From Dermanyssus gallinae (Eukaryota > Arthropoda > Arachnida > Mesostigmata > Dermanyssidae), in the NCBI GenBank assembly GCA_003439945.1, contig QVRM01001093.1, positions 124,001-188,000 of the forward strand: 64,000 nt of DNA, written 5' to 3'. Positions within the stretch are counted from its first letter, which is position 1; every line of letters starts with the position of its first letter. Under the pieces are notes generated by a model. That model made no database searches and was not told the origin of the DNA. It worked only from the letters and a program-made list of their open reading frames with translations. Of this stretch, positions 49,030-60,448 are shown piece by piece. The translations under genes were made by a program, and so were the position numbers.

Positions 49030-50790
49030 ATTGCTTTATACAGACGAATATACACATTTGCGTCTTTGATGATAAAACAACGGAACAGCATGTTCACAAG
49101 TATAGATGTTGATTTGACTAGTTCTCCTTAAGTGTGCAGAAAATGTAAGATCCGTGGACATTAATACACGTAGGTCTCGTGCAACATTAGCGGTGAGCAA
49201 TATTGTTCCGTTAAGCTGATACTTCAGAGCCAAGAAGCCATGTTTCAAAACGAGGCATTTCGAAACGGATAGCTCTATCCCAGCAGACTGTAGTACAGTA
49301 TACGCTGAGGGAGAGTCCAAGGGAGCGTATATATTTAGATCGTCAGCCTACAATAGGTATTTGACACTCAACGGAATTTTAAATCTAACACAAATACTGT
49401 GTACAGCAGAGGGGAGACGCAGCTCCTCTGTGGAACGCCGGATAGAGCCAGTCGTGGCTCACTAAGAGCTTCCCCGCATTTAACTCGGGACGAGCGATTG
49501 TGCAGAAAAGCGGCAAGCCATTTACGAGTCTGTAAGTGAGCCTGGAGCGTCTTCATCTTGTCAATAAGAAGCCCATGATCAACCCTGTCAAAGGCACTCT
49601 TCTGGTCAAAATATATACAGTGAAAATCTTTTTTGGCATTTATGTACAAGGCCCAATCGTTTGTAATTTTTAATAGTTGGGTGCACGTAGAACGACGAGG
49701 CACAAATTCGTGTTGGGAACTATCAAACAGATTATTCACGGTCATATAGTTGGTTACGTGCTTGGCTAGGATCCTTTTAAGAATTATGCAGACAATGGAG
49801 CACTGAGCTACAGAGCAGTAATTCCCAATGTGCTCTCAATGCAATATGTATCGGTGTCACAATGCTCTGTTTGAAAATATCTGGAACTATGGCGTCATTG
49901 CATGACCGTTCAAGAATAAGCTTTAATGGTTTTGATAAAAAGATAGCTAGCTTTTTAAAAATATATGTGGGATATCATCGGGTGTATGACTGCATTTGGG
50001 TTTCAGAGATAAGAGTTGCATATAAATGTCATATTCACTAAAATTAATAGGAGAATCGCTGTAGTTCGTAGGAAGATAAGATGTCGACATGGGCGAGACA
50101 GGGGTTACTGGAACCGTGTTGAACAAAGATGAGAAATGAGCTGCTAGTAGCTCGACCTTCTCCTCATCTGTCGATGCCGAGTGTGGGGTTGATTCCAGGG
50201 TTGGTAGGGACTCGTTGCTTGTAAGGCGCGAGTTCGCGTAGCGGAAGAGGGACCGGCTGTCCTTAACTTTTATGCTCATCTCGGTCAGAATGCGGAGACG
50301 CTTTGTTGCTTTCATGAGTTTTCGGTGATATGTAGTGGACGAGGCAGGGTCAGGGAGCGAGGAGATTATTCGCTCGAGTCGGGCTACATATGAGCGCAGT
50401 TTCATAAGCTTCTTGTCGACCACAAGAAGGGTGAAATCTTCAATCAAAAAGCGACAACACCGCGTGAACGTGTTATACATCTCGTCGGCATCATGGCAGT
50501 CTAAAAAAACGCCCTCCAATCGGTGAGGTTGAGGTGGTTGGCCATTAGCTCGATCTTCAGTTGTTGAAAGTTAAAACCACACAGCATTTTAATTGCTTCA
50601 GAGACGTCAATTTTGAGACTGAACGAGATGAGCTTGTGATCAGAGCTGGCAATTGGGTCGCGGATGTCGGTGTTGTCGACAGTGTCACTACAAAAACATG
50701 TGACGCATATCGTAGGCCGCCTTCTCAGAAAATATTGCTTTGACGGTCCGCGTATATCTTTTTGAGCAGCTCGACTGCTCAACGGATTAT
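49030..50790 (-). mobile_element. CR1/Jockey-like LINE, degraded endonuclease end and reverse transcriptase
   Basis: Read on the minus strand through several frames. 50782-50501 has the end of an AP endonuclease (PIASSDHKLISFSL). 50519-49947 is the linker between endonuclease and RT, with SRSLFRYANSRL, LAAHFSSLFNTV and LKPKCSHTPDDIPHIFLK, the start of the RT. 49745-49368 has the RT core (YFDQKSAFDRVDHGLLIDKM and SGVPQRSCVSPLLYTVF). 49350-49036 has ADDLNIYAPLDS, where the usual aromatic before ADD is a TAG codon. Frameshifts and stops mean it is dead. An intact RT protein would be one frame; here it is broken at least three times. 5' truncated. Confidence 0.85.
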
Positions 50791-51249
50791 CCCGTTACAA
50801 AAAGATGACGTAGTTCGAGTACCCGGTTCGCGCCAGGTCCGTCACTCTCGAAGTTCCTCAATGTGGGTAAGTAAGAGTTTGTCATGGTTTACGTTACTAG
50901 TCATTTATCTGTTTTGAATCTCTTCAAGAATCTCGATAGCCTTCTTCAAGTATGGTCGCTAATTGGAGCTGCAGTACAGGAGTTTAGGAACTACAAGACT
51001 TCTAAAAAGTCTAAGTCTGAAATTTTATATAAATGTCGGGGCTCAATTATCTCTTTTCAAGATGTAAGTAGAACCAATAGCAACATTTGGTATATAACTT
51101 ATATGGGAGAAATTAGGAGAGGCAATTCTACAGTTACTAGGTAGAGTTCGATGTTTCTTCATGAAGCGGGTTCTGGGGTTAGCTAACCCTTGTAGGAATA
51201 GAATAAATCATATATTAAAGAAAGGGCCTCTAATGACACAGAATTACAA

Positions 51250-51570
51250 GTAAGATGGAGTTTACCTAAGACGATGGCCTTCGTGGGCTACACTATAAAC
51301 TGGGGGGACAAATTGAAGGACATAGACATAGGAATATACACGACGATAGCAATGAGGAGTACAACCTGGCGAGCAGCCGGATATAAGAATAGGCATCTAA
51401 CTACGGCATTTGCAGCCCACGGGTTCCATCACGTGCTATGCAGCACACAAGAATTCCACAATCCTCAGGAGTGTTGTAGATGCGCGAGATGTTTAGGCCA
51501 TTGTGATAGATATCACGCCGCAGCATGTCCAGCAGTGCACTCAATAGCTGAACTCGCAAGATGAGGAAAG
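51250..51570 (+). mobile_element. R1/I-like LINE 3' fragment with Cys/His C-terminal domain
   Basis: The plus frame 51274-51564 reads RNxHLTTAF-like text (YKNRHLTTAFAAHGFHHVL) and then PQECCRCARCLGHCDRYHAA ACPAV. This matches the common C-terminal pattern of R1/Jockey/I LINEs (LTQxLTGHGxF...C..C......H....CP). The RT core is not adjacent. Isolated fragment; element type uncertain. Confidence 0.5.
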
Positions 51571-52259
51571 ATCCGGTGATGTAGAAGAACCACTAATTGA
51601 GACTGATGTACTTATTTAAAATTTACCCAACCTGGGTGTTAATAAACCATAATATATTATATAAACGTCGGGGCTCAATAATAAAGCACCGGAATATGGT
51701 GTTGCAAATCTGCATTGCTTTAATGACTTAGCAATATTTGCAAGGTGCTAGATATTTAAGACTGAATCCCTTTATTAGAATACCGACCGACGGCCACTGG
51801 AAGATCGAAATAAACATAATGGAAATCGCGCTTAGCGTTGTTTAAAAAGAGAGACCCCAGTCGTGGCTTATCGTAACTAGCTGGGTGATCGTTGATTGCC
51901 GAGGGCCGAGCATGCCTGCAAAAGAGCTCTGAGTGACCAACTAGCGCTTTCTCAAATTTTATACAGGCACATCAAAGTTGCGTGACAGGGTGTTTACTTC
52001 CAGTGGAGATACGAGTTCCATTTCTTAAAACTTACGAGTTCCGTTCTGTGTCACAAGGGACTTGTGGAATAAGGACGGAACATCTCCATCGATATGAGAC
52101 CGTAAAAAATATGAAACAAGGTTTTGCTATAAACCAAGACATTTGCTTATAAACTATTAGGGGTATGTCGTCGGGCCTCAGACTGCATTTAGATTGAGGT
52201 AGTTTTATTTTTGGAAATGCAATCTACAAACATATATTTAACCATAAATTCCTTTTAAT

Positions 52260-52790
52260 TGATGATTCACCGGTTAGTCATTTAGTATGCTGGGAGCTCG
52301 ATACAGTACAGAGGAAAAATGAAACGCGAAAATGTTGGCTTTGTCGAGATGTTTTAGGGTTCTAACAGACTCGAAGCCTCGCATGACCTTATTCGCAGCT
52401 GTAAAGGGTGAAGGGCTGTAATATCTCGAGACGAGAATAGTTGTGATTCCTCGAGAATGTGCAGCCTTAGCAGCGTTAAACGCCTTTAACGCATCTATAG
52501 AGCACACTAGATTCCTAAGAAGCGTCAGTAAAGTGCCATTGTATTTACTCCGTGCATAAATTCCACTAAGAAAGTGAGTGTAATCAATAAAACGGCTGTA
52601 CATCCCTTCAGATCATTGCAACTGTAGAAAAAGTCCACCCAGTTTACAGTTCTAAGGTTCGCCTTGATACCATCGTAATCTATTGCTTTAGAATAAAGTC
52701 GTGCATTCGCCACGTTATGTTTCGTGGCTAGAAAAACTACTTTAGGTACAATTGCTTTGTGGTCAGTAAATACTGGTGCATCAATAACAG
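52260..52790 (-). mobile_element. Second CR1/Jockey-like LINE fragment
   Basis: The minus strand reads FTDHKAIVPKVVF (endonuclease end with its SDH-like motif), KANLRTVNWVDFFYSCNDL, LVEFMHG, and then in another frame KVMRGFESVRTLKHLDKANI followed by FAFHFSSVL, matching the region just before the RT of these elements (the usual form is KANLFAEYFSSVF). No RT core follows downstream. It differs in sequence from the copy at 49-50.8 kb, so it is probably a different element. Fragmented and inactive. Confidence 0.65.
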
Positions 52791-52844
52791 CTGGCAGGGC
52801 AAGAATTTCTGGAGAAGTAGATTAAGCAAATTAAAGTATGTTAT

Positions 52845-52863
52845 CCCCCCCCCCCCCCCCCCC
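52845..52863. repeat. C19 homopolymer
   Basis: Nineteen C residues, followed by AGGTCGG. A similar C run lies at 54517-54531 and G runs at 301-316 and about 2805. Such tracts can slip or form G-quadruplexes on the other strand. Confidence 0.95.
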
Positions 52864-53960
52864 AGGTCGGTTCTTAAATACATTGCTCTAAGCCATTGGC
52901 AACACAGAAGTCACAGGACATCTTTTCCACTCGAGTATGACCTGGTAGAGAGACGTTGGTCCACCGTATTTTGGGAATATTTGAATCTTCTAAAATAATA
53001 GGATCATCTTACTTCTTACAATGATAACATCTATATCACCTATGCATGTATCTAACGTCTGCACCAAATGCTGCAAATGTGCTACTGTCCGAGAAGGCCA
53101 AAGTCCGCGTTAGTTACATACCAACATCAACATCGTAAACCACCCGACAACAAACATCAAGAAACATCAATTACAACAACACATGAAAAAGAAAAGTGCG
53201 GAAGACGCCTGGAAAACCTACTGGCGTCGGCGACGTTGCCGATGCTTCGTCGCTTTCCGTCAGGTAAACGAAACGTCAGGTAAACGAAAGTAGACCAAAA
53301 AACCTTGCCGATGTTTTGCGAAATTCACTGTCTGCTTAACCGGTAGCCTCTTCTTGTTCCTGTCGCTTCGTCGTGTTTCTGTTGCTCAGTCGCCTAGACT
53401 GCAGAATCTGTGTACAAGCATCTCTGTGTGTGGGTGTCCTTTTGGCACCGTGCTGCTAAAACCCGTTCTAGCAATAACAGCACGAGATCTGTTTGACACG
53501 AGATCGAGCATGGTGATCAAAGAGCTGACCGTCGGGTCAAACGTCGACAATTACTCCCTGCCAGGAGCGAAGACCAATCAGCCGACTGGAATCAGCATCA
53601 CCACGTCATCATCATCACTCGTCGTCGTCATCATCATCATCATCATCATCATCATTATTGCCACCACTTCCTTTTGACAGGACACGAATCGCTACAGGAA
53701 CACAAACAGGACAAATACAGGATTCGTGCCGGCATGCCAGCTGCCTCGCGCGCATCCCTCATGAATACGCATACTGTTCACTAACAGGCCCTTTCTCTAT
53801 GGTTAGAAAGGGAAGGAAGCCGAATACGTAGAGCGTGTCTAGTGAAAAGAGGGCGACAGTGAGAAAGCAAAAGAGGTGTGAAAATTGGCGGACGACTGCA
53901 GTACGCTACGAAAAGGAAAGCCATCGTAAACGACAATAAGTGTTGACGATACAGGTACCG

Positions 53961-54159
<199 letters not shown>

Positions 54160-55694
54160 TGTGTGTATATATGCATCGGTTTATAAAAGTACCTATATAC
54201 AAGACGTTGGCCGCCACTACATTTTCCGGGCCGGGCGGCCTGGAAAGGACGGAAGGCATGAGATAATCATGCGCGTTGCAGCCGTTGTTATTATTATTAT
54301 TATTATTATTATTACAGCATCGGTCAATCAGCGGCGGCAATGGTGGGCCGTATGTGGCTGAATAGCATGATCCAAAGTGTGTCAAATGATACATACGCGG
54401 AAACTCCAAACGTAACTCGATGATGATCTAGTCACGTGCAGTCCGGGGTAGAGCATAGAAGGGTTTCTTTGCGTCGCCAAAAGTGTTGTCAGCGCCAAGA
54501 AAGATAGGCAACGTCTCCCCCCCCCCCCCCCGGCTTCCTCCCAACCCTTCTATTTCCGTCTATTCGCTGCACTCATCTTTGTGGGTTTTTCATCAGCAGA
54601 GCCCTAGTTTGGGAGGACCATTGAGAGAGCGCTCTCATACACACACGGATACTGTGCTCGCCATAGAGAGGACTCCGCGGCCCAAAGACATTGTATGGCG
54701 TTCGTACAATTAATAGCTGTAGCAGTGGCGCTTGTAGCACTAACAGTGGTGGTTGCAGTATTAAATACGGTATCATTAGTGTGGTGGTGTGGCAGCTTTT
54801 GTTGTACGTAGTTTCTCTTAAGTTGGGGTGGTGTGAGAAAGGGGTTAGGTTTTCATGTTCGTAAATCAAATAACTTGAAGAAAAATATTTTACTTGACGG
54901 AACTTCATATACGTTTATACATATACCTATGTATGTATGTATATATATATAGTGTAAGGACGATCATATATATATATGTATATATATAGTGTAAGGACGA
55001 TCATAGGGTCCACATAGAAGGCTCTCATATGGCTCTCATTCTCATATAGGGAGGCACGTATGATGGTGCATTCTGCACGGCAAAAATAACGCCAAACGAT
55101 GCGCCTCGAGCAATAATTTCCAGAAAACGAAGGAACTCGGTTAGGTAGGCCGCTTTTTATCTTACGTAACCTCCTCCCCGTGGACAAATTGTACACGTTG
55201 AGAGTTCTCTGCTTTCATTCTCGCGTGGGATCGTCCCCTAGATACCTCGCGCTCGTACACACTCCTAGTAGATCATCCAGACGTGCCGCCACATTTGCTG
55301 TACAAAAACAACTTGTGGGGCAATACACATTTGACCAAACTGAAAGATGCCATAGTTACCTGTCATGTAAACCGTATGACACTACCATATATATGTGCCT
55401 CTTTTGCGTGGTTTGGATGCTTGCAAACTACGGTATTTATTTGCATTTTTTGTGTTTGCGACTTCATGCATATGTAATATTTTTTGCCCCGTACGAAAAC
55501 AGGTCCGTAAGTAAACCGTATCGAAGCTTGAATTTTTTTAAAAATATATATGGTAAATTGTGTGATTTAATTATTAATTACAATACGTTTGCACACTCGG
55601 CAGTGCTAGCCTTACTAAACATGGTGATAGAAGGATGTCACGTGAAGGTTAGATCTAGCTGTCCGTGTCCTTGCTTGTTGGCGCCTTATATAGC

Positions 55695-56765
55695 CCTTTT
55701 AGAGCGTTATATCCTCAAGGTCCCTTGCAACGTTAAAACGGAACGATCCATAAGATTCCTCTTCGTGACGCCGATTTCCAAGAGCGTACTTGCAGATTCG
55801 AGACCACTCATAGAGGTAGTAATGGATCCGAATCTGCGAGGTTTTTGCGAGTCGCGGAGCGCCGCGCTTCGGAACTCGACGTCGTATTTGGTTATTTTGG
55901 CCTACCGTGCTCTTTCCAGGTCCCTGTTCGGGCCGCAAACCTCGGTATCTAAAACCCAGACCTCGGTAGGCGTTGTAATTCCAAGGTCGGGCTTTAGACC
56001 CGGTGCGCCCGGTCGACGAAATACTCGCTCTCGAACCATCTCATGACCCCTCTCGTGGAGAAGACGCGCCACGCGTCTTTTCGCAAAGTCTTTTTGAAGT
56101 GCTCGGTGGTTACCATCCATTGGACCCCAAGGTGCGTGCAAATTTGTAGTGCTGTTAGACTGGAGAGGCGAAGTCTGGGGATAATTGTTTGGAGACAGGG
56201 GATCTACAGACCGCCGTGTGCTGTGTGCGTATAGAGGTAGGCCTTCGGCATCGAGTTTTCGAGCTTAAGCCATTTTGACTTAACAACATTTCTGATCGCT
56301 TTGTCTAGGTCGCTAAGGAGTGTATGAGATGGTTTGGGACCGGAGAGCAGCTTATATAGAAGGCGGGGAATGAGAAAGTCTTACAAAAAAATATCAGTCT
56401 TGGTTGAATACCACTTGAATTCTGGTACGATATTAATAAAACATTTACTCTCCTTTTTATTTAATAGGTGGGAGATAGTAAAGCTTTTATTAGTAATAAT
56501 TTCAAGGTCTCGGGATTTCAAAAGGGGTCCGCAATATTAAGAAGCCGTTGGAGAGTAGGTTTCGTGGAGGCTACGAGGATGAGATCATCCGCAAAGGCTA
56601 AGCCCATAAGGCGGAAGTCATCAGTAAGTTGGTACCCAATATAAGTTTTAACTAATTCTGAAAAAATGTCGTCGAGAACTAGATTAAATAAAGGGGAGAA
56701 CAGAGGATCTCCCTGCCTAACACCCCTAGTTGGCCGAGAAGTGCGACATTCTTGTCCAACTATCG
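55695..56765 (-). mobile_element. R2-clade LINE fragment: RT palm, thumb and restriction-like endonuclease
   Basis: Minus strand. 56740-56540 encodes GVRQGDPLFSPLFNLVLDDI and LMGLAFADDLILVASTKPTL, the RT palm with the catalytic Asp pair. Further on, SDLDKAIRNVVKSKWLKL and KAYLYTHTAHGGL then IP (with a TAG between) match the R2 thumb. 56141-55699 carries TTEHFKK, RRPGAPGLKPDL, WVLDTEV, AKITKYD and DRSVLTLQGTLRI. The KPD...D.E pattern is the restriction-like endonuclease of R2 elements, placed after the RT as in R2. It is 5' truncated at about 56765 and has stops and frameshifts. R2 normally sits in 28S rDNA; none is visible here. Confidence 0.85.
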
Positions 56766-57019
56766 GCTATATATAACTAGAATCGGCTCAATGCGAGGCT
56801 GAGGACGATCGTAACCTAAACACTGTCTGAAGGGTCGCGTGTCTACTTAATATACACCGAATACGCAGGGCTGAGATCGCCACACTGCCTGTGGTCAAGC
56901 ATAAATGCATTCCACATAAGCCTCTAGAAAGATCTTAGAGTAATACGTATGTGTCGTTTCCAAAACTGCTATTGTCTATTCGTCCGATATTTTGCCTAAC
57001 ATGGTATCAATCAAGCCTG

Positions 57020-57200
57020 AAAAGTTTTCGGGCTGACCCTCAGCCAAGATTTAACGTCCACGGGACTGCTTTTCGCATTGCTTTATAGACAGACCCCCAT
57101 AAATACGAATGCGCAACGGTGAGGCTCGAACCCGCGCACCAATGTGTTTCCTCTGGTCGCGAGGCGCAGACGCATGCCACCACGTCACCAGGCTCGACCC
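57020..57200 (-). mobile_element. tRNA-derived SINE family 1, copy 4, with 17-bp target-site duplication
   Basis: A minus-strand copy flanked by GGTATCAATCAAGCCTG (57003-57019) and GGTATCAATCAAACCTG (57201-57217), one mismatch in 17. The B box reads GCGGGTTCGAGCC on the minus strand. The 3' end is GCTGAGGGTCAGCCCGAAAA. Confidence 0.9.
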
Positions 57201-57429
57201 GGTATCAATCAAACCTGCAATTGATTTGCTAGCACATGCCCTTCAGGAAAAATACATAACTAAAGCAATGGCAAAATTAAATGTGAATATTACAAATTGG
57301 TTTACTACATGTATGACTATTATTAAAACTAGCCTATACTGTTATGCTACAAAAATCACACGCACGTTTGTTGACGTGTCATGCGGTAGCTAATTAACAG
57401 TTGATTTCGGTGCTTGTGGGGGCCCTACA

Positions 57430-57612
57430 ACAGAGCAAGTGAGAGTGGTCACAATATACGCCCAGATCCGAAAGGGGCCACAATTAACTCTACGCAGATG
57501 ACGTAGTCACTTTCAGATGCAATCCTTTAAAAATGAAGCAAGCCATGGACCGGCAGGTTACGTCTATGGATGAGAAGAGTCTGAAGGCAAACCGGGCAAA
57601 AACTGTGGCTTT
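57430..57612 (+). mobile_element. LINE reverse transcriptase fragment (YADD region)
   Basis: The plus strand encodes LYADDVVTFRCNPLKMKQAM and then DRQVTSMDEKSLKANRAKTV, the YADD active site followed by the usual helix and KAN(x)AKT segment seen in R1/I-like elements. It is preceded by an in-frame TAA and cut off at about 57612 by another repeat (57612-57760). A very short remnant. Confidence 0.6.
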
Positions 57613-57760
57613 TTTTTTCTGGGAGGTTTCGGGAATGCATGATGCACATGCGCCACTAGCAGCCTGCGTGACTAGTGTGAGACTCGCAAACCCACTAAAC
57701 CCGGATTCCTCCCCACCCCCCCAGGCTCGGTATTACTTTGGGATTACATCGAAGCCGTGG
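57612..57760 (+). repeat. Dispersed repeat family 4, copy 2
   Basis: Follows a T-run and interrupts a LINE reverse transcriptase fragment. Same sequence as the minus-strand copy at 2745-2925, with a shorter C-run. Confidence 0.7.
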
Positions 57761-58719
57761 GAACTGTGGCAGTCAAACCTCAAAGGGTGGAGATTCCTCG
57801 GCGAAGAGCAGTATGAACTATAATTCGAGCTAAACATGTCACGTAGAATTGTGACAGGTCCAGTCGACAGACAATAACCCGCTACTGATTACAAAGAAAT
57901 TGAAAGTTAAAAAAATTCTAGAACGGGCAACTGTTTGACGCTTATATCCAGATTGAAAAAATATTGTAAGTGAAATTGATACATTAATAGATGGGTCAGC
58001 GGCATTGATGAGTACTAAATGCGATAGATGTCTACATTGACCAGCTGGGTTTAGGACATTGCATCACAGTGGTAGACTGCGCAATTCTCGCAAACATCAG
58101 CAATAAAATCCAGAACAGTCTCTCCCTCTCAATTCCACACGTGACCTCACCTAACACACTCGATCTTATGGCAGTATCGTGTTTTGAACTTGTTTTCGTG
58201 TGTTATCACGGCATGTTTATCGTTAAGATGCAAACAAAGTCCAAAACTACTCGAACCTATGCGAAAGCTACAAGACTTATTCTATTTCGCTTGAGACGGC
58301 GGTAGAAGACAAATTTCGCCGCTTCATTGCACCAAATAGACTTATAAGCAAACAAGTGGTTTTTGCGCTAGACGCTGCCGGTTGACACAAAACAAGAGAA
58401 CGTGGTTGGTGTCGTTGGGACAATGCCGCACGCGTCCGGGTTGGACCCTGGACTATAATCGACATAAACTCGCGGATTTCTTATTTTTTAACTACAAGGA
58501 GACACAGCAGTGATTGTGGCTAAACGCATATAAGTGTGACTTCTATTTTTGTGTAAGCTCGACGGCAGATGAGACAATTTTTATAGCTTTGCAAGGTTGC
58601 CTCGTCGTATCCAGCATTTGGGTTCCTTGTAGGCGTGTTGTTAACTATGTACTTTGTCCTGTTGTAAAGACCATGTTCCTTAAGAGGTGTGGTTTGCTCA
58701 TCTATACGGGGTTACAGTT

Positions 58720-58766
<47 letters not shown>

Positions 58767-58795
58767 ACTGTGAATCTGTACATGTGTCTATGTAG
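57761..58795. other. No gene seen
   Basis: AT-rich sequence with short frames and one (TA)n tract. Nothing recognised. Confidence 0.55.
58722..58764. repeat. (TA)n tract
   Basis: About 43 bp, shortly before the possible exon at 58796. Confidence 0.97.
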
Positions 58796-59011
58796 GGACA
58801 AAGGGACACGGTGGTGAATAGAGTGATTTTTCCAGCTAATCGATTCTTGCAACTGCAATCGATGTCTTATCAGGCTGGCCTCGTTGCCACGGCCGCCCCC
58901 GCAACCACGGGCGCGACTGTCACTGCAGGTTACGTTGGTCGCGGTAGGCCAGGTAACGGAAAGAGAGGTTGGGCGCAGACCCTTTCATCCCTTCTAGGCA
59001 AGGGCGATTGA
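58796..59011 (+). CDS. Possible terminal exon of an unknown gene
   Basis: An acceptor-like site (ACATGTGTCTATGTAG) precedes an open frame to TGA at 59009-59011: GQRDTVVNRVIFPANRFLQL, then QSMSYQAGLVATAAPATTGA, and later GRGRPGNGKRGWAQ and LSSLLGKGD. It is GC-rich, in contrast to its AT-rich neighbours, with Ala/Thr/Gly-rich and then Arg/Gly-rich composition. No family recognised. An internal donor (CCAG|GTAACG) near 58951 would make it an internal exon, but its phase does not fit the acceptors I tried before 59145. It may be a last exon or 5' exon of the downstream small gene, or not coding at all. Confidence 0.3.
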   Translation, partial: GQRDTVVNRVIFPANRFLQLQSMSYQAGLVATAAPATTGATVTAGYVGRGRPGNGKRGWAQTLSSLLGKGD

Positions 59012-59144
59012 AGCTTTGACGACAACAGCGGTGGCGGCATTGTAACGCGCTCTGTCAAAGAAAGAAAAAGAAAATCTATACCGGCATATAGGCAGACAGA
59101 CAGACAATCTACATCCTACTTTTTCTGCTCGACGTGCGTTGGAT

Positions 59145-59219
59145 ATGCACTTCGAAGTGCGCGATCAACTGCCTTCTATATCGCAGTCGGATTGTGAGTG
59201 CTCTGCCAGTTTGGCAACC
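59145..59219 (+). CDS. Unrecognised tail-anchored small protein, exon 1 (provisional)
   Basis: ATG at 59145 opens MHFEVRDQLPSISQSDCECS, then ASLAT, and reaches a strong donor (ACC|GTAAGT) in phase 0. The in-frame open region extends upstream to a TAA at 59043-59045, so a 5' extension is possible, but I see no better start. Joined to 60449 it stays in frame. The sequence resembles no family I know. The first exon is the least certain of the three: translation could instead begin at ATG 60482 in the next exon, which would make this leader or non-coding. Confidence 0.4.
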
Positions 59220-59256
59220 GTAAGTACCTCAAACAAACTGTCTATAAAATTGCATT

Positions 59257-59259
<3 letters not shown>

Positions 59260-59315
<56 letters not shown>
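59260..59315. repeat. (TA)n tract
   Basis: About 56 bp, 40 bp inside the first intron of the small tail-anchored gene. Confidence 0.97.
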
Positions 59316-59318
<3 letters not shown>

Positions 59319-59882
59319 TGTGTTTGAGCTCTACTAAGCAGATTAGAGTTCAAACACAATAGGTGCACACATTATATTGCTATACATTAGAAATGATATA
59401 CGCGTATAATTTCTCTTTTCACTTGAATCAGGAAATCCTTTGGTATTGAAGGAAAATTAAAGGATATGTAGAATTATGTTTTCCATACTGTATATATATT
59501 ATTGTTCTGGCAAAACAAATTATATATAATAGGTAGGACAGATGGTAACTGGAATTTTTGTGTATTTTTAATTGCCCACCACGCCTCTGAGAAGTCTGCT
59601 ATGTTTACAAAACAGATATCTGTGTGAGTCTAGAATCCTCTTGAGCTTCGGGGCAATGGGTATCTTATGACTTGATAGGGCAACAAAAACCTCTTTTTGG
59701 CTCCAGCAAAAATGCTTTTCTTGGCTTGTCAAACACGAGTGTTGGTTCCTGGATCGAAGTATTACCTAGAACTATTTTTTACAAAAGCTTGTTTTTTTAA
59801 TTCTAAACTATCCACCGTTCCATACGGGTTTAGAGCTCACCGTGAGGCATATTTTAATGTACCGAGGGCGGACGTGTTCAGA

Positions 59883-59935
59883 TATCTAGTGTTTCTCTAA
59901 CAGTCCTTGTGGCAGTACGGCCGCTAACTCTCATC
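59883..59935 (-). repeat. Dispersed repeat family 3, 3' end only
   Basis: The minus strand has TACTGCCACAAGGACTGTTA then GAGAAACACTAGATATC, matching the CTGCCACAAGGACTGTTAGG and CTAGATAT blocks of copy A. Confidence 0.55.
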
Positions 59936-60069
59936 GGGTCTCAAGTAAACTTTTAGATAGAGACTGTGCGCGAATGCCAGATTTAAAAAAAACGGTCGAA
60001 CATACATGTTTCTTATCGGTTCCATGAAATAAGCTATGGCTGAACTATTGTAGAATAGACCACATGTGT

Positions 60070-60275
60070 CGAGCCCGGTGGCGTGATGCATTTGCCTGCG
60101 CCTTGCGACCGGAGACACATAGGTGCGCGGGTTCAGGTCCCACCGTTGCCTCTTTGTACTTTTGGGGGTCCGTCCATGAACCAATGCGAAAAGCAGTCCC
60201 GGTATTAAATATATTTTCCGGCAAACGACCCTCAACCAACCAGAAATCTTGGTTGAGGGTCGTTTGCCAAAAAGT
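60070..60275 (+). mobile_element. tRNA-derived SINE family 1, copy 5, with fold-back 3' end
   Basis: Plus orientation: TCGAGCCCGGTGGCGTGATG head, CCTTGCGACCGGAGACACAT, B box GCGGGTTCAGGTCCC, and a 3' end GGTTGAGGGTCGTTTGCC. Unlike the other copies, the 3' sequence is preceded by its own inverted copy. Near-repeats TAGACCACATG and TAGACCATACG flank the element and may be a decayed target-site duplication. Confidence 0.85.
60220..60268. repeat. Perfect 20-bp inverted repeat with 9-nt loop
   Basis: GGCAAACGACCCTCAACCAA (60220-60239), nine bases (60240-60248), then the exact reverse complement (60249-60268). The right arm is the normal SINE 3' end; the left arm is an inverted duplicate found only in this copy. 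DNA or RNA from it would form a long hairpin. Confidence 0.95.
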
Positions 60276-60448
60276 CTAATTAGATTAGACCATACGTCTA
60301 TATACTCGCGTAATTGTCAAGCAGACTATTGAGAATAACTAACTATGTGAATACTTTCGTGCTCATACTCAACCGAATATTCTATGGTGGTTTAGATACA
60401 TGATGCTAAGGATTGAACGATTGATGAGTTACAAAATGTATCGTGCAG

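Noticed and set aside
55180..56046. 288-residue plus-strand open frame
   Set aside because: Its 3' half is antisense to the R2-like endonuclease on the minus strand, which has real family motifs; the rest shows no domain.
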